The notes under the pieces were generated by a model, which was not told the DNA's origin, did no database searches, and saw nothing but the letters and a program-made list of their open reading frames with translations. This document shows positions 47,000-58,706 of a DNA stretch of 64,000 bases, in pieces (the first letter of the stretch is position 1; every line of letters starts with the position of its first letter). Source of the DNA: Typha latifolia. Its lineage: Eukaryota > Streptophyta > Magnoliopsida > Poales > Typhaceae. Made by a program: the position numbers and the translations under genes. The stretch lies in contig CM034100.1 in the NCBI GenBank assembly GCA_019914945.1, positions 1,997,209 through 2,061,208 on the forward strand, given 5' to 3'.

Positions 47000-48369
47000 G
47001 CATGAGTCTTCATGCCCTCAAGACATAAGTTTTAAACTGGTTAGAAATATAATTCATTTTTTCCAAAGGTCAACTTAGATCAAAACCAACCTGACCCAAC
47101 TGCAATTAGCTTCTAATAAATTTTTTTAAAAGGTACTATTTTTCTAATGATCAGCAGGTGGCTGAAATTGTATCATTGGAGTCTTAATTTTATCCATAAA
47201 TTGTGAATTTATCAATTGGGTATTTCTTTGACCATGAATTAATAATTTGAAGTACTTAACGGAACATGGAATACGCTATCGTTCATTGTGATACGCGCAG
47301 AACTCGTACTCCAAGGAGTACTTTAAATTAATATTTTTTTAGTAAATAAAAATTAGGTTAGTATGAACTTCCTCAAAGTTAACAGTTTGATCACTGTTAG
47401 TCAACCTCTAGGATTCATTAAGCTGTAAAGTATTTTTGGCATACTTAAATCTTTGCTTCCACATGAAACATGAAGACTTGAGTGTTTTGATAAGTGAAGA
47501 AGAGTAGTAGCTCAATCTTATTTTACCTTCCATTTTTCTAGCAATCTTGTTTGCCACATGAGATACATTGTGATCAAACCATTAGATCCAGATTTTAAGG
47601 TCCAGGGTTTCCATAGTGAAAGTAATTAAATTTATAAACTTGAATTCTTATCTCTGAGGTGGTCCTAAAAGTCAACAACAGCTCCTTAAAGGATAATCTG
47701 AGAAGCATAAACAATAGCTTAATAAAGTCAAATCATGAGCCCATAACCCATGTGCATAGAAGAATCGAGTTATAAAAATAAATGAGAGACGCTAACTAAT
47801 CAATTATATAATAAAGGAGAATTAGTATAATAGTTTTCCTTCCTAACTAATTATCAACAGCTACAGAACTGAGATTCTGTTCATAAATTAATAACTGCAA
47901 CAGCAAATAAAGCGTAAACTTTTAATGAGCAACTGACTTTAACTGATGCTAAACATTATTCTTGTTTGAAAAGTTTGTAATTAAGATACCGATCCTTATA
48001 ACAACTAATATATCACTCCTTTTTTTTTTTTTTTTACTTGCATAGATGTCTAAAATATGCAGCACAAAAAGGAGCAGTTAGTTGTAAAGAAGCATGTATC
48101 TAGTCCTAAACTTTGAGCTCCCCACCTCTACCTAAAGTTTCAATAGTTAATTTGCTGCAGTCTGATGTTATTCGCAGAGGATAAGATTCACTTAGCTTTA
48201 GTGACACAATGCCAGATTATGAATTGTACAAGAACAAAATTAACTTCAAATATGCAGTTTAGTTTCAGTTATTTGTTAGGACTTAGACTATTCTTCCACT
48301 GGCCCATTTGCACATTTTTTATATTGGTTAGTTAATCTTTCCATCTTCTTAGAGTTCTCCTTATCCACC

Positions 48370-48380
48370 TCTATATATAC
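48370..48380 (+). promoter_or_regulatory. TATA box of the expansin gene
   Basis: CTATATATACA lies about 100 bp before the ATG, followed by a CT-rich leader. The transcription start is expected near 48405. Confidence 0.7.
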
Positions 48381-48477
48381 ACCTCTCCTTCTTCATACCT
48401 TCCTCACCTTTCCTCAAATTCTATTCTATCACCTCTAAGTTCACTTTCTCCTACAAGCTTCCTCCCTTCCTTTCCTA

Positions 48478-49421
48478 ATGGAGTCACTTCTCTTCTCCAT
48501 CTTTGCACTTCTCACAATGTTCAGGACTGGTTATGGGTGGACTGATGCTCATGCTACTTTCTATGGAGGTGGTGATGCTTCTGGAACAATGGGTGAGTAC
48601 TAAAGGGCAGTTTCTAATTAATCTTTAGTTTCACTTCCAACTTAACTATTCTTATCAATATGGTCCCCCTTTTTAAAAAAAAAAAAAATTGATCAGGAGG
48701 AGCTTGTGGGTATGGAAACCTCTACAGCCAAGGGTATGGGACTGACACAGCAGCATTGAGCACTGCTCTGTTCAACAATGGGCAGAGCTGTGGAGCTTGC
48801 TTTGAGATCAAGTGTGTGAACGGCAAGGGATGGTGCCTCCCGGGGTCGATCGTCGTCACGGCGACGAATTTCTGCCCGCCGAACAACGCGCTCCCGAACG
48901 ACGCCGGAGGGTGGTGCAATCCTCCTCTCCAGCACTTTGATCTCTCCCAGCCCATTTTCCAGCGCATTGCTCAGTATAAAGCTGGCATTGTACCAGTTCA
49001 ATTCAGGAGGTACGAATCTCAGAATCCAAAACCCAACTCAACTCAAAAGTTTAAATCTTTTTTATTTTCTGCTCTCTCTCTAAAACGACACTAAACTCTC
49101 CGTTATGCGATACTCAGAGTACCTTGTGCGAAGAAAGGAGGCATAAAGTTCACCATCAATGGGCACTCCTACTTCAACCTAGTACTCATAACCAACGTGG
49201 GCGGCGCCGGCGACGTGGTGGCGGTGTCGATCAAGGGGTCGGGAACTGGGTGGCAGGCGATGAGCCACAACTGGGGCGCGAACTGGCAGAGCAACAGCAA
49301 ACTCGACGGCCAGTCCCTCTCCTTCAGGGTCACAACAAGTGACGGACGCAGCCTCACATCCATGAACGTCGCTCCTGCGAACTGGAACTTTGGCCAAACC
49401 TTCACCGGAGGCCAGTTCTAG
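48478..49421 (+). CDS. Alpha-expansin (EXPA family)
   Basis: Three exons: 48478-48592, 48697-49009 and 49118-49421, giving 243 residues. A signal peptide of about 20 residues ([15 protein letters not shown]) leads to the mature start [20 protein letters not shown]. Domain 1 is a six-stranded barrel related to GH45, with conserved cysteines ([29 protein letters not shown]) and the HFD motif ([10 protein letters not shown]). The segment GWCNPP marks alpha-expansins. Domain 2, from about residue 150, is the cellulose-binding grass-pollen-allergen-like fold, with tryptophans in [16 protein letters not shown]. Expansins loosen the cell wall without cutting polymers, allowing growth at acid pH. Both introns are at usual EXPA positions. 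No defects are seen. Confidence 0.96.
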
Positions 49422-49701
49422 TTAAGCTAGCTTTTGAACAACACCACCCAGTTAATTCCTCTAACTTGAGTTGGAGCTGTTAGTTACTTTTTCTTTCTTT
49501 CTTTCTTTATTTCTTTTTCTTGTCATTCTCCTTGGCTTATGGATTAGAAGGGGAATGGCATCAAAGTGGTGAGATGAGAGTGATTAATGGCGGAGGTGAA
49601 CCTAAGGTTGGTCGCCCGCCCATGAATGGTTTGAGTTTTAATTATGTGCTACTTTCCTTGTTTAAGGTCCATTAATGTAAACAGCTCTGGTGCTGTAATG
49701 T

Positions 49702-49704
<3 letters not shown>

Positions 49705-49736
<32 letters not shown>
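49705..49736. repeat. (TA)n microsatellite
   Basis: About 15 TA units in or just past the expansin 3' UTR. Confidence 0.95.
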
Positions 49737-49743
<7 letters not shown>

Positions 49744-50199
49744 GACATTGAATATAGAAGACTTTGTTACAAAGCAAATGGTATGGTGTGAACACTATTG
49801 ATAGATCCTGGGAATTGTATTACATAAGATAATCTTGCACCGGGACCGATGTCCTACTGATACCTATATTAATATTAAAGATACCACTAATATACAGCCA
49901 ATATATATTGAATTATTAAAAGGGTGTTCTTACTATTATTTTACCATTAAATAGGCTACATTTTAATCATTGAATAGCTTCAAGGGCCATTCATGCACAC
50001 AAACACATTTTTTTTTTTTTAAATCATGTGAAAATGAAGGGTTTTATCCCTAGTCTAATTTCAAGCTTCTAAAGGGAAAAAGGAGGAAAAAAAAATTGAA
50101 GATGGGGAATATTTATCATTAACTGTTACTGGCCAAAGTAGTCGTCACTGTAATGTAATTTTAGTGAATAGTAGGGTTGGAATGGATAATTAGTGAGAG

Positions 50200-50230
50200 A
50201 GGCCCAATAAGGCCCACCCAGCCCGGCCCT
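50200..50230 (+). promoter_or_regulatory. Site II (GGCCCA) elements upstream of MED27
   Basis: Two GGCCCA words and one GCCCGGCCC lie within 30 bp, about 80-110 bp before the ATG. Site II motifs bind TCP factors and are common in promoters of growth and housekeeping genes in plants. Confidence 0.6.
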
Positions 50231-50307
50231 TTATTACTATCTTGAACACTGACTTAAAAGTTTCCAACCCACTCGAAATCAAATTCCACTCCAACTTCCT
50301 CCTCGCG

Positions 50308-53300
50308 ATGCTGCAATCTGAAGCGGCGATCTCCGCCGCCTTGCCACCACAAGAACCGCCGATATCAGGCGGAGCCGTCTCATCCTCTGCCGAGGCGCCG
50401 CCTAAGCAGGTGGCTTTGGCCATGGACCGGCTTGGCCGCGCCGGCCGTCTGATCGCCGACATACGGCTCGGCGCGGACCGCCTTCTCGAGGCGCTCTTCT
50501 TCGCTGCGGAGTCCCCTCACAATTCGCGGAGAGCCGCCCAGTTCGTCCTCAAGGAGGAGACGTCCATGCGGAAGCACTTCCACGATCTCCGCGCTCTCGG
50601 TACCTCTCAGAAATCATCTTCCCGTAGATTTCTAGGGTTATACCGTGGGGCGGTTAATTATCTTTCTTGAATAGTGTTCTGGTTCTTGGATCGTTCTTGT
50701 TTTAAGTCCTTTTATTTTGCGGTCTGTTTACTTGCTAATAGTGGAAATTCGTTTCAAGAAGTGTTCTGGATTGCTCCTTTTCGCATTTTCTTTTATCAGC
50801 TAGTTCGTAAAAATTGTTGGGAGTTTGTAAGATAGTTACCTTCTTGAAATTTTGTTTATTTAGCTGAAGAGTCTATTTGCCAACTTGCCCTGATTCAAAC
50901 CATTAATTCATAATAACTGTCCTCGCTCTACTTGCAGATTTTTGTCTCGTAGGATTGGCTTCCTATCGGGTAGTGGCTGCGGCTAGGGTCTTATGACCAA
51001 TCATTTGTTTTGCTTAGGAATTGACCTAGTAAATTCTCGTGCATTTTACTTGCTTGTTGAATTTACCTTTTCTTTTCCTTTTTGACCTAGAAAGTTCTCG
51101 CCTAGTGGCTGCTTGCTTTTTTGTTGAATTTTCATTTTTGAGACTAATTTACTGTTGGTGATGTGGGTTATTGATCTGTGAAATTATATCTGGTACATAT
51201 ATGTAAAGATTTTATTTGCAATTTGTACTTGTATTTTGTCGGTAACCACAAGCTTTTAAAGAGGACTAAGCCATAATAAATCTTATATAGGTAAGAAGAT
51301 TACCAATTCTGTTCAGTTTGTTACTGAGGCACTTCCTGTACGCAATAATAACTTGAATTAGAACTTTGAAATTGTCGGCTCTGATAGATGCTCATTGTAA
51401 GTGTTTTTCATCCCCACTTTTCCTAGGTTTAAAAGCATCCAGCTACTTTCTTGGATAGGTCTGCAATGTCCATGACTCCAAATCATTCATTTGGAGGCTC
51501 ATCTTCCTAAATGCATTAACATATGATACTTTTTGAATTGTCTTACTTAGTCCAACATGAAACATTTTTCCTTGTCTTATCCTACTATATGATTATTTTT
51601 TCTCTTAAAACATCATGTTTCATGAGGCTTATTTCTTGAATCATTGCGACTCCCACTGTCTCCTTCTTCATCCTTTCTTGAAGTACTCTTCATATTAAAT
51701 TGTAACTGGATATACTTGGTTGGATTTCTGACTACTTGTAGAGACTATTTATCTTGTTGGAAATGATTCATCTGTTGAACATTGTTGAAGCTTACTCTTG
51801 ACTAGATGTTGCTTCTTTTAACTTTTTTTGAGAATTTGCCATTTGACATTTAAAATCATTCCATTTTTCTTTGTTGTTAGGAAGGCAGCTCGAAGAATCT
51901 GGTGTTTTAAATGGCTCCCTCAAATCTCGAGGTAATTCCTGGGGTTTACACATGCCACTTGTTTGCCCAGACGGTGCTGTTGTTGCATATGCTTGGAAGC
52001 GCCAACTTGCTGGCCAGGCTGGTGCATCTGCTGTTGACAGAACCAGGTAGTGTATTTATCTTGCTTAGGTCTCATAAATTCTTGAAGTATGCTTTTCTTT
52101 GGATTGCAGAAAGGAAATTACATGCTTGAATATTTAAATGATGGTTTCTTTGTTTTCGTTCCATGAGAAATTATTTGAGAGTAGCTAATTTTTGCTTTTT
52201 ATGGCGTGAAGTTTTCTCTAATACTTTGCTTGAACATAATATAGATAAGAGTGTTTGAATTGTTGATACAAAATTTGGCTTTCTTAATGAGAAGTATTTT
52301 AGATTCTTTTGTAATCTTCTCTAGTTAACATTTTTTTTTCCTATTTGACTACAGCAAAAACTCTAGGTTTAGGGTTTCCAGATATAGAGGATAATTGCAA
52401 ATTGGTCCCTGTTTTTAACTTCTAATCAGGCTATCAATGTTTAGAGTAGATATTTCTGCTGTAGGTGATGATTAAGGACAGTGTTATGAATTCCTGAAAA
52501 AGTAAAAGGTGATCCATGTTATAGTGTGATGGGAAGGCTACAACATTTCCTGTTGGAAGGGTACATACTTCATAGTGATGGAGATAAGTTGAATTTCTTC
52601 AGCTGCCCTAGTGTCAAACTAAGTTGGAAGCGTTTAGTGTGTAGAGAAAGGGAGATGATGGCATTAAAGCACTAAAAGGTTGAGGTAGATATGTGTGTGT
52701 GGCTTAAATGTGAATAAGAGTTTCAACATAAGAATTGAGTTAAGTGAATGGTTAACTTTGGGGACTTCAAATCAGTATTTTTTCTTGAAACACAACTCTA
52801 TTAGTTTAATTATTAGAATTTTGAAGTGTAACAAAATCTAGGTAAGAGTGTGTTAGGTTGATGAAAAGTGGAGGGAAAGAAAGTGGTCGAAGTTTCTAGT
52901 GAAGTCACATCTAGTAAGTAGTATTGACTTACTAGTGTTTGCTTGTTTGGTAAAAAAAAAAAGAAGTGTTTATTGAAAGTGGATAGTTATTGTAATTAAG
53001 GTTGACATCCAGTACATAAAAATGTGGGAAGTGTCACTCTCTGCCTTTAAAAGAGAGTAAAATAAAGGAAGTTGAGTGGTTAAAGAATTAAAAGAACTTA
53101 CTTTCCACTCCACTTTCTTCATTTAGCATGTTATCTCCTTCTTTTCCTATTTCCTATCAAACAAAAACACTCTTAGTAAACTTTGTGCCCTATATTGGTC
53201 ATCCACTATATTGTTGGCTTGCTTCTAATTGAATTTAGTCAGGTTAATACAGATAATAATTCTAGTAGTTTTACTATAGTCTAATAGAATGCCCACGGCA

Positions 53301-56156
53301 TGTGCTAAGTTCCGTTTTTATTGTTTCATGCAAATCCACATAGCAAAATTAATAAGCAGTAAAAGGTAACTCTCATGTGGATCTATCTCAATCGCTTTAT
53401 GATTTTCAGGTTAGCTCTCAAGGCATTCACTGACCAGAAGAGGCGCTTCTTCCCTCATCTGGAAGATGATCTGCAAAGTTGTCATCATGATAGTGAGTCT
53501 GGGACTGCAAAGAAACAATGTATTTCTCAGGGATTGACCATGAACAACAGAGATGAGCTTGTGGGAGAAAAAACCTTGTCTGATATCCTTAAAAATCTGG
53601 AACATGAGGCGCCCAACATAAAAGTATTAATGTATCAGCGACTCGATTGGTTGAAAAGAGCTTCATCATTATCATCTTCAATTGGTGAAAATTCAGATGA
53701 TCCATCCAAGGAGCAGAGCTTGCAGAATTTAAGCAAACAAGTATCAGGTTCTCATGCTTCTACTGTTGATCAGGTAGCTGTGATCGAGTTGTCGGCACCT
53801 TCTATATTCAGAGCTATATTGTCGCTTCATCCAGCAGGATCTACAAACCCTGATGCTGTAGCATTCTTTTCTCCTAATGAGGTGCTTAATCTTTTCAATA
53901 TTCTTCATGATTTTTATAAGAGAGTTAGTCTTCTAATTAAATACCTTCTCAGAGAATCACCTCTGGATATGATATGCTTTTACCTATAATAAATAGTTGC
54001 TAAACATATCGCTGTTGTCTGCCAATTTTTCTATCTGAGAATTGTACTATTTCTTGGTCAAGGAGAGATTTTACAGGGTTATAGTAATTTTACTTCCTAA
54101 GAATTATAAGTAAATTAAAAAGGGCAACTATTTGTAAGATCTGGTAGTTTTGAGTAGGTATAGAGTTTACTACCATTTCTATGCAGGTTATATGCCTAAA
54201 ATTGCACTGTTTATTATTTTTCTCTTTGGATAATTTTGTGTCACTGATAAAGTCAACTTCATATGTTGAAGTTGTTTCTAGAGTTATGCCTTTTGCACGA
54301 GCTTAAGTTTGGAACAATGAAGTTGAAAGATCATCCTCCACCAGCCTTAGCTTTTATACAAGTCCATCGGTTGCTTTATGTTGTCCTTTAAAATAAGTTG
54401 TTGGCGCATAACTTTTAGAGGCTGACATCAAATTGTTTGTTGGTTGTAGATTGTGTCCATTGCTCATGGGAATGCTCGACTTTGCATTGTGTTCTAGCCA
54501 ACCCTTTGTGAATGGAAAAAGATGGATGCTAATGATAATGTTCTTATACTTCTGTACTTAATCTGCCCTTTAGGTTATTTGTTATAGACATATCACCTTA
54601 TCCAATTTGATGCTCCTCTCTGTGGTTGCACAGTCCTAATTTGTGATACTGGTCTCTTAGACCCTGTCAAATAACTTGGTTTCTGATGGTAGGTCTCCTT
54701 CTTGGAGTATTTTTCGCACCTAATTTGGAAAGTAACCATCATAAATTGGTACCTTGCATTAAAATTTGTTTAATCCTCTCATAGAGACTTGTCTGCCTAG
54801 AAGTTTCTTTATAGCAAACTTCCGAAGGTAAAAGGTGTGGATGATGTCTCATGGTATTCCATGCTTGCACATAGCATTTCTCTTTGCACCACGTTGTGGT
54901 AGTCTCTTTTTTTTCAGAATATGTGGCTAAGTTACATGTATCTGTCTGTTTCGTCCATAGTGATTTGCGGAGTTATTACTGTTTTTCTGAATGGAATATT
55001 TTATTAGGCAGGAAGCTACATTCATGCAAGAGGATTGTCGGTGCATCATGTTTTCAGGCACATCACTGTAAGTTTTGTAGGAATCTATTCTCTTTCCTCC
55101 TTATGTCATTGCTGGGTAGAGGCGAAATTGCAATATTTTGGTTGAGGCGAAATTGAAGTATCATGTTTGCCCCTTTCTTTTTCTATCAAGAACGGGAAAG
55201 TTTAACTTGCTGGTTAGATATTTTTAACCCTGGATATTTTGTTTGAATTTCATTTTGCAGGAGCATGCTGATAGGGCATTGCAATATTTCCTTGGTGTGG
55301 ATCCGAATAATTCACTTTCTCTACTTCTGGTATGCTATATCATTCTGATCTCTCTTGTTGCGATGCAGCATCTTGTGGAACAAGGTTATTTTTTGGTCTG
55401 TGATATATTTACTGTACAGAATAAGTCACCTTCTCTTTTTTGGGTATGTTATCCCATTCAGATCTCTCTTGTTGAGATGCAACATCTTGTGGAACGAGGG
55501 CTGCTTTTTGGTTTGTTTTATACATTTACTGCATAGAATAAGTCACTTTCTCTACTCTTTGGTATGTTATCCCATTTGTATCTCTCTTGCTGTAGAGTGT
55601 ATATGCAACATTTTGTGGAAAACTGCAAATTATATTTGGGTTTTGTTTTTCATATTTACCATATAAGTGTAGAGTAATATATATCCTTTACTTCTTCATT
55701 ATTTATCTTCTTGGACTTCGGCATGTCATGAAAAGATTTAGTTCTACATAGAAGCTGTACACGTTTAGTCGCTATGCTTACGAGCTCTTTGATTAGGATC
55801 AGGGTAATTCATTCTAGATTTAGAATGATAATAATATCAAACTTTCTTTTGCAGAATTGGATCTGTAGCTATCAAACACTATTTACTAAAGTTTGCAGGT
55901 AAGGGTACAGGTACTGCCTTTCTTCGTCATAATGTATATATTGCTGGTGTATTGATATTCTGTCATATGCAGTAAATGTGGATGCCTCTTAATGATGGAC
56001 AAGTCTCTAGCTGTGCTCTTGCCTCCTGTTCATCGTTCCTATCAGCTAACTTTGTCAACCAAGTTTGGCTCAACCCAATTGGCACCGTCAGCTAAGGGCC
56101 AAAATCCAGATCTTATCTTAGCGTATCACATTGGGTGCTCTTCTGCTGAAGTCTGA
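50308..56156 (+). CDS. MED27: Mediator complex subunit 27
   Basis: Seven exons: 50308-50599, 51881-52046, 53410-53881, 55008-55067, 55261-55329, 55855-55898 and 55973-56156, giving 428 residues, near the usual plant length. The N-terminal helical part has KQVALAMDRLGRAGRLIADI, then LLEALFFAAE; the middle has SWGLHMPLVCPDGAVVAYAW and DQKRRFFPHLEDD; the C-terminal part has SYIHARGLSVHHVFRHIT, NWICSYQTLFTKVCSKCGCL and MMDKSLAVLLPPVHR. The CSKCGC cysteines fit the conserved C-terminal zinc-like site of MED27. The subunit sits in the Mediator tail/upper-tail region and helps link activators to RNA polymerase II. Start at the first in-frame ATG (50308). A tandem triplication overlaps the end of exon 5 and copies its donor site. 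Confidence 0.93.
55305..55650. repeat. Three tandem copies of a ~115-bp unit spanning the MED27 exon 5 donor
   Basis: Units start at 55305, 55419 and 55536, each with GAATAAxTCACxTTCTC followed by a GTATG donor-like word, and a shared ATCTCTCTTGxTG segment. The first unit includes the last 25 bases of exon 5. Spacing is 114 and then 117 bp. Confidence 0.9.
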
Positions 56157-58423
56157 TGCGGCTTCCTCCACTTCTTGACTTGTATTTTTCAGCAACTCTG
56201 TGGCTGAACATTTTGCAATTCTTGGAGTACTGTGTAGAACACTAAAACTAAGCCGGTAAGTCCATCATCTATGATGTTTTCTACTACTTTCTTTTTTGCT
56301 ACTTTCTGGCAGATTATGTTTGATAGTTCTTCTAGCATTACCACAGAATCCCCTTGAAGCATCTAAATTCTTTTGCAGTAGTTTCTTTAGCACATGTTAG
56401 ATGTCAAGTAAAGATATGTTTATACACTCAATATGAATTCTTGACAATAAATTGATCTCTCTTCTTAGCTCCTTAGATCCTTGCCGTTGTGTTAGTGGGA
56501 CCTAAACTTCAAATGAAAGATGACACTTCTACAGACTGGTTCCTAATGATCTAGGAGAACTCTTGTTTCCATTCAAATATCTGAATTCAACAAAAAGCTT
56601 TTTAGTTTATGTAAGCTATTATAAAGGACCTCCTGCTATCATTTACTAATTTGGATGTAATGTCCTATTTTCTGACTTGGCGAAATTTGAAATGAACCTT
56701 CTGTTTATCATATATTCTCATTTGAGTCGTACTAAGTTGCGGTAAGGCTCCCTAATATGGTTATTTATTTAGTTGTCTTATCAAGTCGTGTTCTTATGTT
56801 GTAATACACATGGATCATGACATTTTCCATTTAGCAGCTTCCTGTTGATGATACTTAATCTAATATCTGATTAGCTCCTTCTCCAGGTTATGTTATAAAA
56901 AGGAATAGTTACACTTTTCATGCAAGAAGTTTAGAAGCAAAGTTGTGTATACAGTTGCAGTGAAAGTAATTTGGAGAATGTGGCTTTTACATCTCCTGGA
57001 GGTAATTCATTCTAGTCCTGTTCGTAATGGTAGAAAAAGCTCAGCTCAGTCGATCAAGTTGGGAATTATGAACTGTAATTATTGCTGTTGTGTAGGCTTT
57101 TGAGTGTTGCCTTACTTAAATGTATCTCATGACTGGAAGACTGAGGAAATTTAGTTTCTTGCATTTTCAGTCAAATGGTTCACTTAAATCTTAGCGGAAT
57201 GTGTAGTTGATTATGTAATTGCTTCAGTATGGAGTTTTAGGTTAACCTGATTGGTTTGTACTAGTTGCTGCTTTGCTCTGCTCAAATAAATAAGCCATGT
57301 TCATGGGTGGAAAGAAAAGTGTTTTTCAGGATTCCATGAAGCAGTTCATTTTCTGCTGGTTTGATATCGTATCTTATTTGCATTGGTTGTTTATCTCATA
57401 AGAATAATTTTGTCTTAGCTTGCTTTCTTCCTTCATGTTAGGTTTCAATCTTGTTGAGTTGGTGTTACCATGAATCTGTCCTGGTAGTCTTCTATCTCAT
57501 AAGAACAATTATGTTAGGTTTTTTGTTTGCCAAAAAAATTAGCACGAGTACCTTCTCATCTCAATATGTTACCTATAAACTATGCTCTTTCATTTCATTT
57601 CCTTTCCGATCACTATGACTTTTGTGTACACGTTTCAAGTTCGAGTCTTTTTGTCAAGCTAATCCTCTTCGAGATTTTATTTATCACAATAGATTATATC
57701 TTCAATTTAAATACCAAAATAGATTTATTTTACTATAGCTTAATTGAAACGTTGAACTTATTAATATTTTATTTTATATAAAGATATAATTTAAAAAGCT
57801 GACCTTGTTATTGCTTTATTTTTATATAAAAACATTAGAAAGTTTATTTTAAAATGTCTTACTTTTTAGAAAATCGTCAACCAATTCAGTATTTATTAGC
57901 AAAAAATCGGCTAAAATTTAAAATTATAATTTGTAGGAGATATTATCTCTTTTTTGCATTCTGGGCGAGCGCATTATGACGTGGGGAATTTTGTTACACT
58001 ATTCTAACTTAGATTTTTTATTTTAATATCTTCATAGTGATATATTTATGACTAAAAAGGATAATGGCGTATAAAGTTACGATGCTTTAAAAAAAAAAAC
58101 TTAACTTATATATTTTTCGTATGAGATTCTACTACGTTTAGGTTAAAATTATTATAAAATATTTCTTTCATCTTTGTAACATTGTATCATTTGTACAGAA
58201 GGAATTATTGATTAGAAAGTTAAGACTTTTGAAACTATTATAAGACAGTCGAGTAATTTAGTCTTTCGAATAATATGACGGTTAACTATCAATGCTAAAT
58301 TTTCAATATTTTTTAACAAAAAATTAATTAAGATCAATGTTTAGTTAGAAGATAAGACACGGCTCTTCTAAAATTAAAACGCCGAATTTCTTACGTTTTT
58401 TCTGATAGCTAGTTTGGTCAATA

Positions 58424-58706
58424 ACTCTTTTATGTTCCTTTTCCTTCCGGTTATCCAAGTTTGCAGTGATGTGTAGTGAAACTTTTGATTTGATGTTTGT
58501 TTAGAATCTAAAACTAAAACTAAAACTAAAACTAAAACAGTGTATGTATTGGTGTTTTGCTAATATAGCTACAGCAAAATAGATATATTTCGATATCAAG
58601 TTTAAAATATGATTTATTTTGATAAACAACAACTCTTTCACGTTCCTTTTCCTTCCGATTATCCAAGTCTGCAGTGATGTAGTGAAACTTTTGATTTGAT
58701 GTTTGG
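58424..58706. repeat. Pair of ~75-bp direct repeats enclosing a (TAAAAC)n run
   Basis: The words GTTCCTTTTCCTTCCG and TGAAACTTTTGATTTGATGT recur in copies at about 58433-58500 and 58636-58703. The copies share over 60 bases with a few changes. Between them is (CTAAAA)n at about 58508-58538. Confidence 0.85.

Larger units (their letters stand above)
46079..48477. other. Spacer upstream of the expansin gene
   Basis: No supported gene. It contains a (GGGCT)n run at 46266-46291 and a long TA microsatellite at 46944-46996. The last few hundred bases are the expansin promoter. Confidence 0.55.
49422..50307. other. Spacer between the expansin gene and MED27
   Basis: The left part is the expansin 3' UTR, with TTTC repeats near 49490-49520 and a TA microsatellite at 49705-49736. 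The right end is the MED27 promoter. Confidence 0.6.
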
